The notes: a model not told the origin generated them from the sequence alone. A stretch of DNA of 64,000 nucleotides from Hermatobates lingyangjiaoensis (GCA_026182355.1 JAPFBL010000237.1:264501-328500); one strand, 5' to 3'. Counted from the stretch's first letter, positions 30,966-42,400 are shown. Translations and numbers: made by a program.

Positions 30966-32270
30966 TAACCCATTAACTATATTTAATACTTTCTTTGTTA
31001 AAAATCAATATCAAACTACAAATAAACAGCTAAAGAAATGTTTTTTACTTTTACATTTTCTTTTTCTGCTTTGGAGGTAAAGCAAATTTTACCCAAACGT
31101 TCTAGGCAATAGATTTCATCGTTTAGGGATTTCGTAATTTTCTCTTAAATCATCACTTAATAAAATATTTGCGTCTGATTGTTTTGCTATCAGTTGTTTA
31201 TATTTTTTATCATTTCTAACATTTACGGGTTTTACTCCGGATACAATTTATAATATCAACGTACAACTTCAAAGGATGTTATCAACTATGCTAATTTAGT
31301 TCATTGTTAAAGCTACACATCGAAGTGCAACACATTAAAGTGGTCGAACGTAATATTAAAATAGAAAAATATTGTAATAAATCGTTGTTACGTGAAGTAT
31401 AAATTTAAAAGTAACCTGGCCCTTTAGGTTTAGAATTGTATAGTTAGTTAAAGGAATCTATCTTTAAAAGTGTTGTATGTTTTTGAATACAAAAAAACAG
31501 ACGAACTTTATAACATACGACAAAAGTAATGTTGTTGGTCTCTTTGAGGGTTGTCAGAGGATAGGGTTGAGGTCTGACCAGACAACCATCAACGAGTCCA
31601 GCAATATTAATGTTCTAGTGTATTAAACTTTTCACCAGTCCATAATACAAGATAAACTTTATAATGTTAGATTAAAAACCTAGTTACTCTATAATTTTTA
31701 TTTCATTAAATATTATGGAAGTAAAAAACAAATTTTAAAAGCAAAATCAGGTTTTTGCAAAACTATTTTAGTTCCTTATTTAAGTCAAGAAACTTTGTTT
31801 ATCTAAAGAAGAATCAGCCAACCAAACTAGTTAATCTGTTTTTAGTAAAGTAATAGGATTGTTAAGTTTAAATAAGCAGTTTTTTTTTTGTTGAATTTCA
31901 CAAAGTGGACTCTCAGCATAAAATATCAAGAGGCGTAATTTCAATTTAACTAAATATCGATCCTTCAAACTGTTTACTTACCAACTATTTATTTTATTTC
32001 TGAAAAGACAAACAGAAACAGAGTTGCTAGCTCTTCTGCTTTAGGGGATCTAAGTAGTTTTATGCTAAGTAGTAGTGTATTTATAATTAATTAAAATTCA
32101 CAGATTAATAAATGTAAATCAGAATAAGGACTTTATTTGGTACAAACGGCTAGACAATTGAATGATAAGATATTTCTCAAATTGTAACTTCATAATAATT
32201 TATAGTCACTTACTATATTACTAATAAGAAATCCGAATATAGTTGTATATGATAGTATTTAGTGTTTGAT
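30966..32270. other. AT-rich sequence without a gene
   Basis: No coding signal. 31533-31605 has a loose inverted repeat (GGTCTCTTTGAGGGTTGTC and GACAACCATCAACGAGTCC), reminiscent of a degraded mini-palindrome. Confidence 0.4.
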
Positions 32271-32273
32271 GGT

Positions 32274-32286
32274 GGGGGGGGGGGGG
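32274..32286 (+). repeat. G13 homopolymer
   Basis: Thirteen consecutive G followed by AAGGAGTGGGAGGGG. Possibly a relic of the G-rich end of an hAT-type element. Confidence 0.85.
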
Positions 32287-32860
32287 AAGGAGTGGGAGGG
32301 GCAGCTTTGAACTGTATATTTACTTATTACTGAGAACTTTTCACATATATCTGTGAATATATATTACATATATCTTCATATGTTCACATATATCTTACTG
32401 AACAGCTAACCTTGTGCTATTTAAAATTTAAGACATTGAATATCATTGGCTTTATGAATAGAATTCAAAAAATTACTTGAACTACTATCACGGAAACTGG
32501 AGCTCCTATTATCGAATAGTATCTTTGAATAATCATAGTCAAAGTCACTCAGCGGCATAGCAAAGGTGACTTTGCAGCAAGTCAGACATATTTCCTGATA
32601 CCGGCTGCCTACAATTTACTCAATAGTATACTAAATATACAAAAATAGGGAAAATATATTTGTTTTACTTGTGCAAATCCTATTATTGGACTGATATATG
32701 TAAAGTACCTATTTTTTATATTAGCGCTACATTTTACTTTTTTTGTTATATATTAAACTATATTCTTTATACTTTTAACATATGTCCAAAAAAACAGTGT
32801 AGTATCTATTGTGGTGCATGGTACTTAAGTTTATTTTGAAAGTTTATTTAAGAAATACCA
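32287..32860. other. AT-rich sequence without a gene
   Basis: Includes three imperfect repeats of TTCACATATATCT (32339-32395). No gene. Confidence 0.4.
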
Positions 32861-32862
<2 letters not shown>

Positions 32863-32908
<46 letters not shown>

Positions 32909-33168
32909 TAACATAAAGTAAAATAAGATTTAAAATGTTTAACAAAAAAGATTTAAATTCTCTCATGACAGGGGTAATGCTCGTGAGGAAAAAGAAAACA
33001 TACATACACACACAAACACACACACACACACAAAATTAACACAAAGTAAAATAAAATTTAAAATCTTTAACAAATGTAATGCTATATATGTAATGGTATA
33101 AGCGGAGCATACTGATAAAATAAATTCTCTCATGTCAGGGAGGAAAAAGAAAAACACACACAAACATA

Positions 33169-33212
<44 letters not shown>

Positions 33213-33235
33213 TAAACACACACACACAGACACAC
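32863..33235. repeat. Three (CA)n arrays in a local duplication
   Basis: (CA)n runs at 32863-32903, 33001-33033 and 33148-33235, separated by related sequence: CAAAATTAACATAAAGTAAAATAAG recurs as CAAAATTAACACAAAGTAAAATAAA (given in parts) and AATTCTCTCATGACAGGG as AATTCTCTCATGTCAGGG. The cluster is a minisatellite-like tandem of about 130 bases. The CVCV-rich frames across it are artefacts. Confidence 0.9.
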
Positions 33236-33348
33236 ATTCTAACACCTATAATTTGTTCACCAAAGTAAATGAAACGTTTCCATTGTTAATTTCATCATAC
33301 ATGCCAGGCTATATGTATTTATCATAAATATAGCGGATGATGAACTAT

Positions 33349-33392
33349 ATAGTATAGTATAGTATAGTATAGTATAGTATAGTATAGTATAT
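33349..33392. repeat. (ATAGT)n pentanucleotide repeat
   Basis: About eight units of ATAGT/TATAG. Confidence 0.95.
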
Positions 33393-33394
33393 AG

Positions 33395-33712
33395 TTAATC
33401 ATACTATATTTTTTACATGTATTGGTGAATGTCGTAATAATAAAATGTCATAGATGATTTGTACGATAGAAAGCTCCATCTATTTTTATTTCAAAAATAA
33501 ATTGTAAATCATTATAAAATCAATTAAGTTTTTTATAACTTTAAGGTTTTAATAGAAAATCAACTTTGTAAATGCAATCATAATAAAAAAAAATCGATAA
33601 AAATGCTTTATATTAAAAAGGATCAAACATTTAACAATAGAAGTTACATAACCAATTGGAAATAGAATTTATTTTGGTGTTTGAAATTGATATTATGAGA
33701 AGTTTCTTATGA
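33395..33712. other. AT-rich sequence, no feature
   Basis: Nothing recognised. Confidence 0.35.
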
Positions 33713-33714
33713 GA

Positions 33715-33908
33715 AAAAATCTTAGACTTTTTTCCCTGTTCATTTTGTGGTTTGATCATTGATTGTCATTTCACGTGTTTATGTTAAATCTTGCTATCGT
33801 ATAATATATATATCAATGATCAAACCACATTAAGAAACGGGACAAACAAGACTAATTTTTTATTGTGGTTTGATCATTGATTATTATTTCATGTGTTCAT
33901 GTAAAATC

Positions 33909-33912
<4 letters not shown>
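33715..33912. repeat. Two family C tail fragments
   Basis: A plus fragment (33720-33800: CTTAGACTTTTTTCCCTG, ATTTTGTGGTTTGATCATTG), a minus fragment and another plus fragment (33812-33912) lie in head-to-head order with almost all of the hairpin region deleted. Ends in (TA)n at 33913-33941. Confidence 0.65.
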
Positions 33913-33943
<31 letters not shown>

Positions 33944-33944
33944 T

Positions 33945-35075
33945 ATATAAATATGTATGTGCTATACAGATATTAATATAATTAATAGCGTTTTAATTTG
34001 AAACTCAATAAATTTATTAAAATCAATAAGTTATAGGTTTATAGATAAGTTATAGGCTAGAAACTTTAGAAATTCAACTAACTAAAGAATAATTTTGTTA
34101 ATCCCTAACTTTTGACGTTAGAGCTTGCAATATCAAAGTCTGTAGTGTTTATTGTCGTAATTGTCGTAAAGATTTTTAATATTATTTAAGAGTTTTAAGT
34201 TCTTCAAATCAAACAATGTTATTTTATATTTTAGTGGTATTTATGGTTATGTGATTGAAAAGGCAGTTGTTCCCATCACTTATGTGTAAGCTACCACCAG
34301 TTATGTGTAAGCTACTTTACTGTGAAGAAGGAACTCAGAACAAATAACAGGATTCAGCAGTAAGCTTAACATTGCCTTTACGCAATCACGGAGCAAAAAA
34401 GTAAATAGGAAACCTCTTGTATGAAATATCTTAAAAAGAAAAAAACAAACCTTTCCGGATTGAGGCCTAAAGTTTTCCTTTTATACCTACGCTAACAAAT
34501 CCTTTTCTTTTCCTAACATTGATTTCTTCTACCCAATGCTGATATCATTTCTCATCCATTGTAAGATGAGAAGAAATAATTCTACTTATTGCTGCTCACC
34601 TCGAAGAAAACTAGATTATTCATACGTTCATGACCAAAGAACTATTTGAAGTTAACACTTAATAATCACACTAACATAACATCATTGTATACACATAACA
34701 TCATTGACAATGATAACATCATTGACTACATTGTAATTGAAATTACACCTGACGTACTGCTAGCTCAATGTGGAGTTATGTCTTTCAAATCTAAAGTGCA
34801 TAAACTTTTGTAATATTTTTAAATGATAAACTAGCTAGATTAAAATAACTATATCACCAATTACATGCATCCATGGATATTACTGTACTCTTTTTTTATA
34901 TCAAGAAACTCAAAGAGTTTCTTTAATATTTTATGTTAGAATTTGTACCTAAGAATTTTAGAATTATTATGAAGATACAAAAATAATAACAACAAAATGT
35001 TATTTAATCAAATATAAATATCTTTTAAATAAACACATAATTGCTGCATAGTTCTCAAGTTGGTGCGTGCGAGCA
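33945..35075. other. AT-rich sequence without a gene
   Basis: No gene or named repeat. Contains short direct repeats (CAGTTATGTGTAAGCTAC at 34278-34316; ACATAACATCATTG at 34675-34705). Confidence 0.4.
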
Positions 35076-35666
35076 TATATATATATATATACGAGTTCGA
35101 GATTAACAAAGAGCAACACACAAAGTAGGGAAACACACTTACAGACTCAAATTTTCGGGTAATCCGTCTTCAGGAGAAAAGAGAATGGGAGACCAAGCAC
35201 GTTGTAGGCGCAACGGCAAGTAACCAACCCGGCAACCGCCAGTGCTGTCAACCGTACCCGGTCTTAAAGTATAAAATTAGGAGAAGATATAAACAGAAGC
35301 TCAGATAAGCAGTACTGGTTGGGTAAAACTATAAGTAGGTGAAAAATTATAAACAATATAAGATAAAAACAAACTATAAGAAACAAAAATAATGATAGAG
35401 AAAAGAAGAAAAAATAAATAAATAAATAAAAATAAATACAATACAAAAAACTTGCATTGGTTGTTTTAGTAAATAAAAGATAGAGACTGAATAAAAGGGT
35501 AAGTATGGGAAACTAGTTAAGAATAAGAATTTAGAAAAATAAAATAAGATAAAACAAACAAGTAGTAAGTGAAGAAGACAAAATAGATATACACAAAATA
35601 TACGAAAGAGGAAAAAAGAAATAAGTACTAGAGAATAAAGAATACTGGAAAAAAAGTACAAAAAAA

Positions 35667-36260
35667 TTATTTTTTAAGGTTAAGTCCAGGTGCACTGCGC
35701 GCCCCGAGCAACCAGATGTGAGCCTCCTCAGAGGCTCTAAGGGTCACGGTATTATCACCAGGGGGAATCTGACGCAGAATCTGCACACTGAAGCAGTCGT
35801 TAAAAGACAGACCGTGGGATTTGGCGTGTATGGCGACAGGTAAATTGGAGTTGTTGTTAACGGATGCTCTATGACCGTTCATACGGAGGCTGAGCTTGTT
35901 AGAGGACAGTCCTACGTAGAACGCATCACAACGAGTACAGTCCAATTTGTAAACACAATTTTTGGATGTACATGAGCAGTCCTTAGCAACAGGGAAGGAC
36001 TGGTTATGGGAAGATGGAGTGAAGTGTGAAAGGGGGTTGAGAAGCGGACAGGTCAGGCACCCCCGCCTTTCGCAACTCTTAGCGCCCACAGACGGGTGGT
36101 TGACGCGCCTGGACGTCAAGTCTCTGTGGGAAAAGAGGTTGTCAAGGTTGGGGGAACGTCTATATGAGAGGCGGGGTTGGCTGGGGAAAATAGTCGACGT
36201 GGAAGGAGAAGAGGATAGGATGGGGAACAGATCTTTGATAATGCGTTTGAGACCGTATGA
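35667..36260 (-). pseudogene. PLE GIY-YIG endonuclease, 5'-truncated ORF
   Basis: About 197 codons, the longest coding relic in the window. From N to C: SYGLKRIIKDLFPILSSSPS, a Ser/Pro/Arg-rich linker, CERRGCLTCPLL (Cys-rich, as in the zinc-like linker before PLE endonucleases), CTSKNCVYKLDCTRCDAFYV, GLSSNKLSLRMNGHRAS (GIY-YIG core: VY.. then FYVGLS, conserved R and H of LRMNGHR), HAKSHGLSFNDCFSVQIL, and LRASEEAHIWLLGARSAPGL ending LNLKK then TAA. The endonuclease domain is essentially intact; the reverse transcriptase is absent. The first codons (MLYDRS) come from the inverted partner, so this ATG is a junction artefact. The Glu of ASEEAHI is the expected metal-binding position of the family (inference). 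Confidence 0.88.
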
Positions 36261-36472
36261 ACGGTCATAGAGCATCCGTTAACAACAACTCCAATTTACC
36301 TGTCGCCATACACGCCAAATCCCACGGTCTGTCTTTTAACGACTGCTTCAGTGTGCAGATTCTGCGTCAGATTCCCCCTGGTGATAATACCGTGACCCTT
36401 AGAGCCTCTGAGGAGGCTCACATCTGGTTGCTCGGGGCGCGCAGTGCACCTGGACTTAACCTTAAAAGATAA
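36252..36472 (+). pseudogene. PLE endonuclease C-terminus, plus copy
   Basis: Starts at the palindrome junction with MNGHRASVNNNSNLPVAIHA and is otherwise identical to the minus copy to the end (LLGARSAPGLNLKR, TAA 36470-36472). It lacks the GIY-YIG tyrosines, so it cannot encode an active domain. Its last codon differs from the minus copy (R for K), one of very few differences between the arms. Confidence 0.88.
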
Positions 36473-37084
36473 TTTTTTTGTACTTTTTTTCCAGTATTCT
36501 TTATTCTCTAGTACTTATTTCTTTTTTCCTCTTTCGTATATTTTGTGTATATCTATTTTGTCTTCTTCACTTACTACTTGTTTGTTTTATCTTATTTTAT
36601 TTTTCTAAATTCTTATTCTTAACTAGTTTCCCATACTTACCCTTTTATTCAGTCTCTATCTTTTATTTACTAAAACAACCAATGCAAGTTTTTTGTATTG
36701 TATTTATTTTTATTTATTTATTTATTTTTTCTTCTTTTCTCTATCATTATTTTTGTTTCTTATAGTTTGTTTTTATCTTATATTGTTTATAATTTTTCAC
36801 CTACTTATAGTTTTACCCAACCAGTACTGCTTATCTGAGCTTCTGTTTATATCTTCTCCTAATTTTATACTTTAAGACCGGGTACGGTTGACAGCACTGG
36901 CGGTTGCCGGGTTGGTTACTTGCCGTTGCGCCTACAACGTGCTTGGTCTCCCATTCTCTTTTCTCCTGAAGACGGATTACCCGAAAATTTGAGTCTGTAA
37001 GTGTGTTTCCCTACTTTGTGTGTTGCTCTTTGTTAATCTCGAACTCGTATTGTGTCCAGTTTGGATCGTATTTCGTTTTATCAG

Positions 37085-37086
<2 letters not shown>

Positions 37087-37133
<47 letters not shown>
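37087..37133. repeat. (TA)n microsatellite
   Basis: About 23 TA units between the PLE plus arm and a family C fragment (37134-37210, minus orientation, AAGATTTCCCATAAACAGG and ATTATCAAACCACAATAAG). Confidence 0.95.
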
Positions 37134-37137
<4 letters not shown>

Positions 37138-37210
37138 ATTTCCCATAAACAGGTGAAATGACAATCAATTATCAAACCACAATAAGAAATGAGAAAAGAA
37201 GACTAAGATT

Positions 37211-38345
37211 GATTAAACATGAAGAGTGATTAATGTAATAACAACCTGTTAGACCACAAAAACCTAAATAATTCTTTTGGGTCAGAATTTGTTAAACAAA
37301 AAAATGTTTAAGATAAAATGTTTGTAATGTTTATTTATTCATTCGTTAATATTTTGACATTGACCAGCCATAAACGCTACGTAGTTCATTCCATAATAAA
37401 CCGTCCGAAGCCATTGTTACTAAAAATTTATTTCTATTGAAGCACCCAAGTGTAATATATAAATGTAAGTCTGTGATTAGAAGTTTTATATTCTTGTTTT
37501 AATAAATGTAATACAATAAGTGTTATATTCTACATTATTTTTATTTATCAAATATATTTCTTTCTATTAAATACACTGGAGATTGTTTATGTTCAATTCA
37601 GTTAACTGGAACGATTAAAATGTTCAATTAATAAAAATCAAGTTTTTTTTCTGAGCTAAGTAATCATAGTCTTATATATATTTTATGAACTAGATAAAAA
37701 ATAATTACAAAATAACTTCCATTATAAGAGTTATATAACAAATAAAATTATCCAAGCATAAAATTCTAATGAGTATAAATATTAACAATAATTAAAACAT
37801 ATAATAACAAGCGCACGTGGCTCCACAATTAAGGAAATCACTTCAAACTATCTGTTTTAATTATTTTAATTTTTGCTCTGAATTTATAGTAATTTTTTTA
37901 ATAGCAAATATTATATAAATAGATATTGATGTTTTTCATTCTGTTTCTAATATGAATAATACTTATTAAGCCCTTTTTTATACATAAGAAACATTATATA
38001 GGTCAAATAGTTTATCTTCTGATTGCAAATTTATTTTAAATTGTCAAATAAAAAGATTCGGATTAAAATTTTAGCAAAAGAAATGCTGTTTAAAAGAATA
38101 ATCAATATCATTTAATATTGAATTCAATTCCTTGAAAAATATTTGTTTGATAATTTCAATGAGTGTTGGATGGTTGTTTATTGATTGACAAACTTTATTC
38201 GCAGTTAAATCGTTTTATATGCTCCAGTGTTTAGAATTATCCACAGTTTTTCAATTTTCACCCAGGCCGTTTATTTACAAAAGACAATTTTGAATGTTTG
38301 TAACTTATTTGACAAGACTTAGGGTTAGCCATTAGGGTTAGTTAT
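37211..38345. other. AT-rich sequence without a gene
   Basis: No supported gene or recognised repeat. Confidence 0.4.
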
Positions 38346-38354
38346 TTTAATTAG

Positions 38355-38645
38355 ACGTAGGTTAGGTTGCAGTGGCAGTCCCACAAGGGAACACACGTAG
38401 GCCGAGCATTGGGCCTTTGTGATACCACACAATGAAGATTGATTCTACAGTGGGAGTCCTAAATTTTGCCTAACTCAAATATATTTAGAGTAGGGATCTT
38501 TAACGAGTACCTGACATCGTACAGGCTCGGGACCGACGGTTCAACGCCCTTCTCCGAGGGACGACTTGCTCAGATTTATTCACCTCCCGCGTGTATAAAT
38601 CGAGGGACAGGTGAGGATCGAACCCTGGTCCTATCAGTTCAGAGG
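38355..38645 (-). mobile_element. tRNA-derived SINE lacking its A box
   Basis: Nearly identical to 55917-56236 over the body (GTGGGAGTCCTAAATTTTGCC; GGGACCGACGGTTCAACG) but stops at CTATCAGTTCAGAG, so the promoter head up to the A box is missing. High identity to other copies suggests a recent family member. Confidence 0.85.
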
Positions 38646-38819
38646 ACTTAATAAATTAGTTAATTAGACTTAATAAATAATACTAATAAATTATAATAGT
38701 TGTAGAATAAAATACGCGCATAGAGCTGTTAACGAATAGATTCCTGGTACTGTATGAGTATGGAAGCAGCTCTCACTACCTTCCTTCCAGAATCGACCCA
38801 CACAAACCATTTTCAGGTT

Positions 38820-39140
38820 CAACATGAATTAGATTGTAGTAGCAGTCCCAAACGGGAACACACATAGACATAATAGACCCTTTTTTGATATCAGACAAGG
38901 AAAATTAATTCTACATTAGATATTTTAAATTGTGTCCAACTCAACTGTAGTTGGAGTTGAGATCATTAACGAATACCTGAAATTATACAGGCTAAGAGAC
39001 CGACAGCTTAACGTCCTCTTCAAGGGACGACGTGCTCAGATTTATTCATCTCCCACGTGAATAAATCGAGAGCCGGAGTGGGTTTTGAACCCCGAGCATA
39101 CCAGTCCAGAGGCGAGCACATTGTCACTGGTTACAATGCC
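38820..39140 (-). mobile_element. tRNA-derived SINE, old copy
   Basis: Same layout with many changes: GAATTAGATTGTAGTAGCAG, AGGCTAAGAGACCGACAGC, CGTGCTCAGATTTATTCATC, GGTTTTGAACCCCGAGC. Lies 175 bases from the younger copy. Confidence 0.75.
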
Positions 39141-39714
39141 TAACAAGTTTAGGGTTTATACACAGTTTAGGGTTCATTCATTTGCTGACGTTTTGCTTAA
39201 AAACTAGAATTTAGAATTTGTCTTGCTTAAGTTAATGTCATTTTTGGAATATTTTTGTTTTTTTTTTTTATTGTTAAAGTATGTAAGAATGATGTTCAAA
39301 ATAGCAAAAACTGTGTGATCTACATAGAATACATACACAGAAGGTGGTTAGAAAAGCGATCATAATTACATTCTGTTCTGACTAACTTGTAGCTTATAAA
39401 AAAAAATTATATTAATTCAGTCAAACTAAAGCTGTCAAATTCAAACACATGAAGAAAACATTAAATAAACTTTTTTACCAATTCAGCTGTTTTTAATTAT
39501 ATGAAACAACTATGTATCATTATAAAAACTTTTTTATGAGTTCCTCGTAACAGGGTTTGCTACGTTTGATTTTTGTGAGTATAACTAAAGTAATTCTACT
39601 GAGTTACAATAATAAATGAATTTATAAAGATTAAGAAATTGCAAAATTCATGAAATAAACAATTTTAAAGTTTTGGTATAACAAATATATAAGAAAATAA
39701 AAATAATAAATTAC
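39141..39714. other. AT-rich sequence, probable intron
   Basis: No repeat recognised; adjoins the candidate micro-exon. Confidence 0.35.
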
Positions 39715-39765
39715 CTTGTTCACGTCGGCTGTTAACATAATGGTCATCCTCGTCATCTCTGTAAT
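39715..39765 (-). CDS. Candidate 51-bp micro-exon, acidic
   Basis: On the minus strand a strong acceptor (CGTTTTTTTTTCAG) precedes 39765 and a good donor (GAACAAG/GTAATTTATT) follows 39715. The 51 bases are phase 1 on both sides and encode YRDDEDDHYVNSRREQ with a split codon at each end. Joined to 18742-19011 the split codon becomes GCT (Ala), giving ...SRREQ A ARLWEHQ...; joined to 40285-40389 it becomes GAT (Asp). The other two frames are not needed. Product unknown; the acidic and charged content suggests an exposed or cytoplasmic segment (inference). Confidence 0.5.
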
Positions 39766-40284
39766 CTGAAAAAAAAACGTAAAATTAGAAAATAATATTA
39801 TTAATTAATTAACTTAATTATTAATTATTAATTATTAATTAACCTGTAAAGGTTGGTTGTTATTAAGTATAAGCAAGGTGAGATAATCTCTAGTGTGCAT
39901 TCCGCTTTTCATGTTCAGCTTTTTATAAAAACAACAGACACTAGATATTTCTTGAAAGCAACTATTTGGACGATGTTTCTTTCGTCTGTAAAAATAGAAA
40001 TATTAGTAAAATTAACCGTCATTCCTTGTTCATTGACTGGAGCGATCATTTCATGGTATGACCGAACATTATTAAGTATGAACTTTACATTACATTAATG
40101 AATTAATTAATTATTACATTACATCATGAACATGAACATTACCGGACATTACCTATAGTTTAATGTAAAAAAAAAAGTAACATGTATAATGTATATTTAG
40201 ACGTAAGATTAAGGTAAGACCGACTACGTCTGACCTAGTTATGTTACATGGGATCTTCCTTTTGCTCCGAAATATCATTCGTAC

Positions 40285-40389
40285 CCAGTGTAGCCGTTTC
40301 GCGATGTAAAAATACTGTTGCGCGAATAGTATCGAGTTGCCCGCCTCCGCGTGGTCCACCTTGGGCGTCGCCATGTGAACATGGGACGG
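40285..40389 (-). CDS. Candidate phase-1 exon, Gly-rich
   Basis: The minus strand has a pyrimidine-rich acceptor (TTTGCCCTTTAG) before 40389 and a donor CACTGG/GTACGA after 40285. The 105 bases are phase 1 at both ends and in that phase read VPCSHGDAQGGPRGGGQL then DTIRATVFLHRETATL. CpG and GC content are far above background. All three frames happen to be open, so the frame is chosen by phase agreement with 39715-39765. An alternative is a frame starting MATPKVDHAEAGNS; a promoter-proximal first exon or an undescribed repeat is also possible. Confidence 0.42.
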
Positions 40390-40590
40390 CTAAAGGGCAA
40401 ATCGTAAAAAGACAACCTGACTTGATTTAAAAATGATATGGCCTGAAATATGGCTTGGTGCGTTTAAAGGTCAACACAGGTATGACCGAACTGTTTAGGT
40501 ACATGGTAAATAAATCAAAACACAGGCTGGAGATCTCAATCGGTTTCGGCCCCTTCTGGTTATCATCTTCAGGAACAATTGATACTCTAA
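40390..40590 (-). repeat. Family H-like hairpin, single copy
   Basis: Minus strand: CCTGAAGAT, GATAACC..GGGGCC, CGAAACCGATTGAGATC (complement at 40537-40571). Related to 30870-30895. No inverted partner arm. Confidence 0.55.
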
Positions 40591-40740
40591 AACAGGGGTC
40601 CTCAGCCTTGCTGAGGGGGCCTGACGTGATGAGGGGGCTTGACGTGTTTAGGGGGCCCATGGACCCCTTTCTTGATTTGTCACAATGCCATGCCCCCTTC
40701 ATTCCAAGATAGTCTTTTTCAAAAATCCAGTCAACTTATA
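40591..40740 (+). mobile_element. hAT-like terminus (CAGGGGTCC)
   Basis: ACAGGGGTCCTCAGCCTTGC followed by GGGGGCCTGACG, GGGGGCTTGACG and GGGGGCCCATGG direct repeats resembles the left end of hAT non-autonomous elements. The right end was not located. Confidence 0.4.
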
Positions 40741-40955
40741 TAAAAATATTACTCAAAATCCTTTTAGTTATTCTTTATAACGTTTTAAACAATGAATGCT
40801 AATTAAATATATGGAAATACAACTAAATTAGTATTTTTAATGTATAATTAAGAGATGAAAATGTATGATTACATTCTTTATTCTGTGTTTTTACTGTGGA
40901 GGCAATTCACTCATTGAAAACTCGTAATTCACCCTCTAGAAGATGAGAACTAGAA

Positions 40956-41563
40956 CAGTAGCGTAGCATCAAGAGAAGGGGGTGGCCCACCCCGGGCGTT
41001 GTATACGAGGGGGTGGAGTTTTGAGGGTGTAAAAATAGAAAATAAAAAAAAATTAAAATCATAAAAAGCTAGCAAAAAATATTAAACTTTATACCTAAAT
41101 AAGTTTATAAGGATGCAACTTTTTTTTTTTATGTGTGTAATACTCTTTGAAACGGATTTTTCAACTGTAATATTTAAAAATTAAAAAGTAATGTATTTTA
41201 CATTTTTCAAAACTATTATTTTAAAGTGGTTGAACGTTTATTATTTTTTGTTTGAGTAGCTAGTTAATTTAGTGGAACTATTTTTTTTATGATTTGAATT
41301 ATACGTTTTTGTTTTTAAAAAAAGCTTTGGTTTTGTTTGATGATGTATGTATAAGTGTATACTCGTATAAGTGCTCGTATACATGTATACGAGTACTTTG
41401 ATAAGATAAAAGTTTGAGACTAATAATAGTGGTCTAAAATTAGACCCTTGGTTGTAATTCTATGAAAATAAATATTTTGAAGACTTTTAAGGAATTATCA
41501 AAAACAGTTGTGGGGGGGGGGGGTCGAATGCCCTGGGTGGCAAAAATGGTTGATATGCCAGTG
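40956..41563. mobile_element. hAT-type non-autonomous element, inverted copy
   Basis: Begins CAGTAGCGTAGCATCAAG with GTGGCCCACCCCGGGCG and ends with a G12 run and TGGGTGGCAAAAATGGTTG, the complement of the left end of 13555-14111. The interior AGCTAGCAAAAAATATTAAAC and CTATTTTAAAGTGGTTGAACG matches the other copies. The right TIR is damaged. Confidence 0.7.
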
Positions 41564-41689
41564 ACCCGAAAGACTTGAAAACAGTCGAATTCTGTATTCA
41601 ATGTAGAAGCTATGATTCTAATATTACTAACCTCGTTAGAAATACTTCATTAACTATAGATTGTAAACTATTAAACATTCCCACATCAA

Positions 41690-42242
41690 TGAACTTGGGG
41701 TAGTAATGGAGTGATTAAGCACCATTAATAGCCTCTAACACTCCACTCCAACTTTCGGCCTTCACAAGGCTACCCTGTTATTCTGGTATATGCAGGGACA
41801 AACGAAAGAGGAGGAGAAGGTGTTCAGGGGCTGGGCATGACCACCTTCGTTTCACGTCCTTCCTAATCCCCAAATCACCTCCTTTTATCCTAGCCCCAAT
41901 CTAAGGTGTTATACGATCCGTGCCGAAGGATGGATGATACAGGGGTTACTGTATTATGAACGGAGTCTCAAGGGTACCAGGCGACCCCCTTAAGTAAATA
42001 GCCTTACTCCTGTATGCGGTGCTCTGCCGGAGCGGACAAAATACCACCGATAGAGCTTTAGGGATTTTCCCCTGTAAGGAGAAGGATGTCCGGAGACTAT
42101 CATCTGGAAGCGCATGGGATCCAAAAGCGCGATCTAGTGTGAGCCAACCTCCCACAAGTGTACCTAAGGACCTGAAGAAGACCGTCCCGAAGAAGGAGAA
42201 AGGAAGTTACTTTCTCCCGAAACGTAGGGAGCCTGAATGGGC
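41690..42242 (+). mobile_element. 5' part of a non-LTR retrotransposon (probable)
   Basis: A 550-base block markedly richer in GC than its flanks. It contains CCAGGCGACCCCCTTAAG and a frame beginning MLCRSGQNTTDRALGIFPC, with a Lys-rich C-terminus (PKDLKKTVPKKEKGSYFLPK) ending at TGA 42256-42258. I interpret it as 5' UTR plus the beginning of a gag-like ORF1 because it is followed by RNase H-type LINE sequence, with the RT region deleted. Family assignment (I/Jockey group) is tentative. Confidence 0.45.
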
Positions 42243-42245
42243 ATT

Positions 42246-42400
42246 ATTATTAGCCTGAGGTAATGTGGGAAACAGTTCCAGGCTAGTGTCCAAGAAAAAA
42301 AGGGGGGGTTTTAGTCGGCAGTCTGGTATAGTGGGAGTCCAGCACAATGTGCGTAAATGCATTTCACCTCCTTACCCAAAAAAAAAAAATTATTATTATT
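42246..42400 (+). mobile_element. LINE 3'-UTR copy, poly-A ended
   Basis: GGTAATGTGGGAAACAGTTCC, GGCTAGTGTCCAAG, CAGTCTGGTATAGTGGGAG, CACCTCCTTACCC then A12. It is bordered by ATTATTATTAGCCTGA on both sides, a likely target duplication inside another LINE copy. The same sequence is inverted at 42707-42838. Confidence 0.65.

Larger units (their letters stand above)
35093..37080. mobile_element. Longest PLE palindrome (family B, head to head)
   Basis: Two 3' ends of one PLE face away from each other. The minus copy spans about 36275 to 35093 and the plus copy about 36250 to 37080. The shared 800-base arms are practically identical, including the T-rich 3' UTR, the CTGAAGA hairpin (36966-36986 on the plus side; GGATTACCC region) and the AATCTCGAACTCGTAT end. 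The minus copy extends about 365 bases further 5' than the plus copy. The junction lies in ACCGTATGAACGGT (36252-36265), a short self-complementary sequence that could serve as microhomology. Bounded by (TA)n on both sides (35078-35092; 37087-37133). Confidence 0.88.

Noticed and set aside
32844..33235. CVCVCV-rich ORFs
   Set aside because: Pure translation of (CA)n microsatellite arrays.
35264..36875. Mirror-image ORFs in the 35.3-36.9 kb palindrome (FYLFIYFFFF-type proteins)
   Set aside because: They are identical on both arms and come from the T-rich 3' UTR of the PLE, not from coding sequence.
40248..40430. Plus-strand ORF MGSSFCSEISFVPSVAVS
   Set aside because: Antisense of the better-supported minus-strand exon candidate; no splice or start context.
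40427..40712. Overlapping ORFs on both strands at 40.4-40.7 kb
   Set aside because: They span a family H-like hairpin and a hAT-like end with GGGGGC direct repeats.
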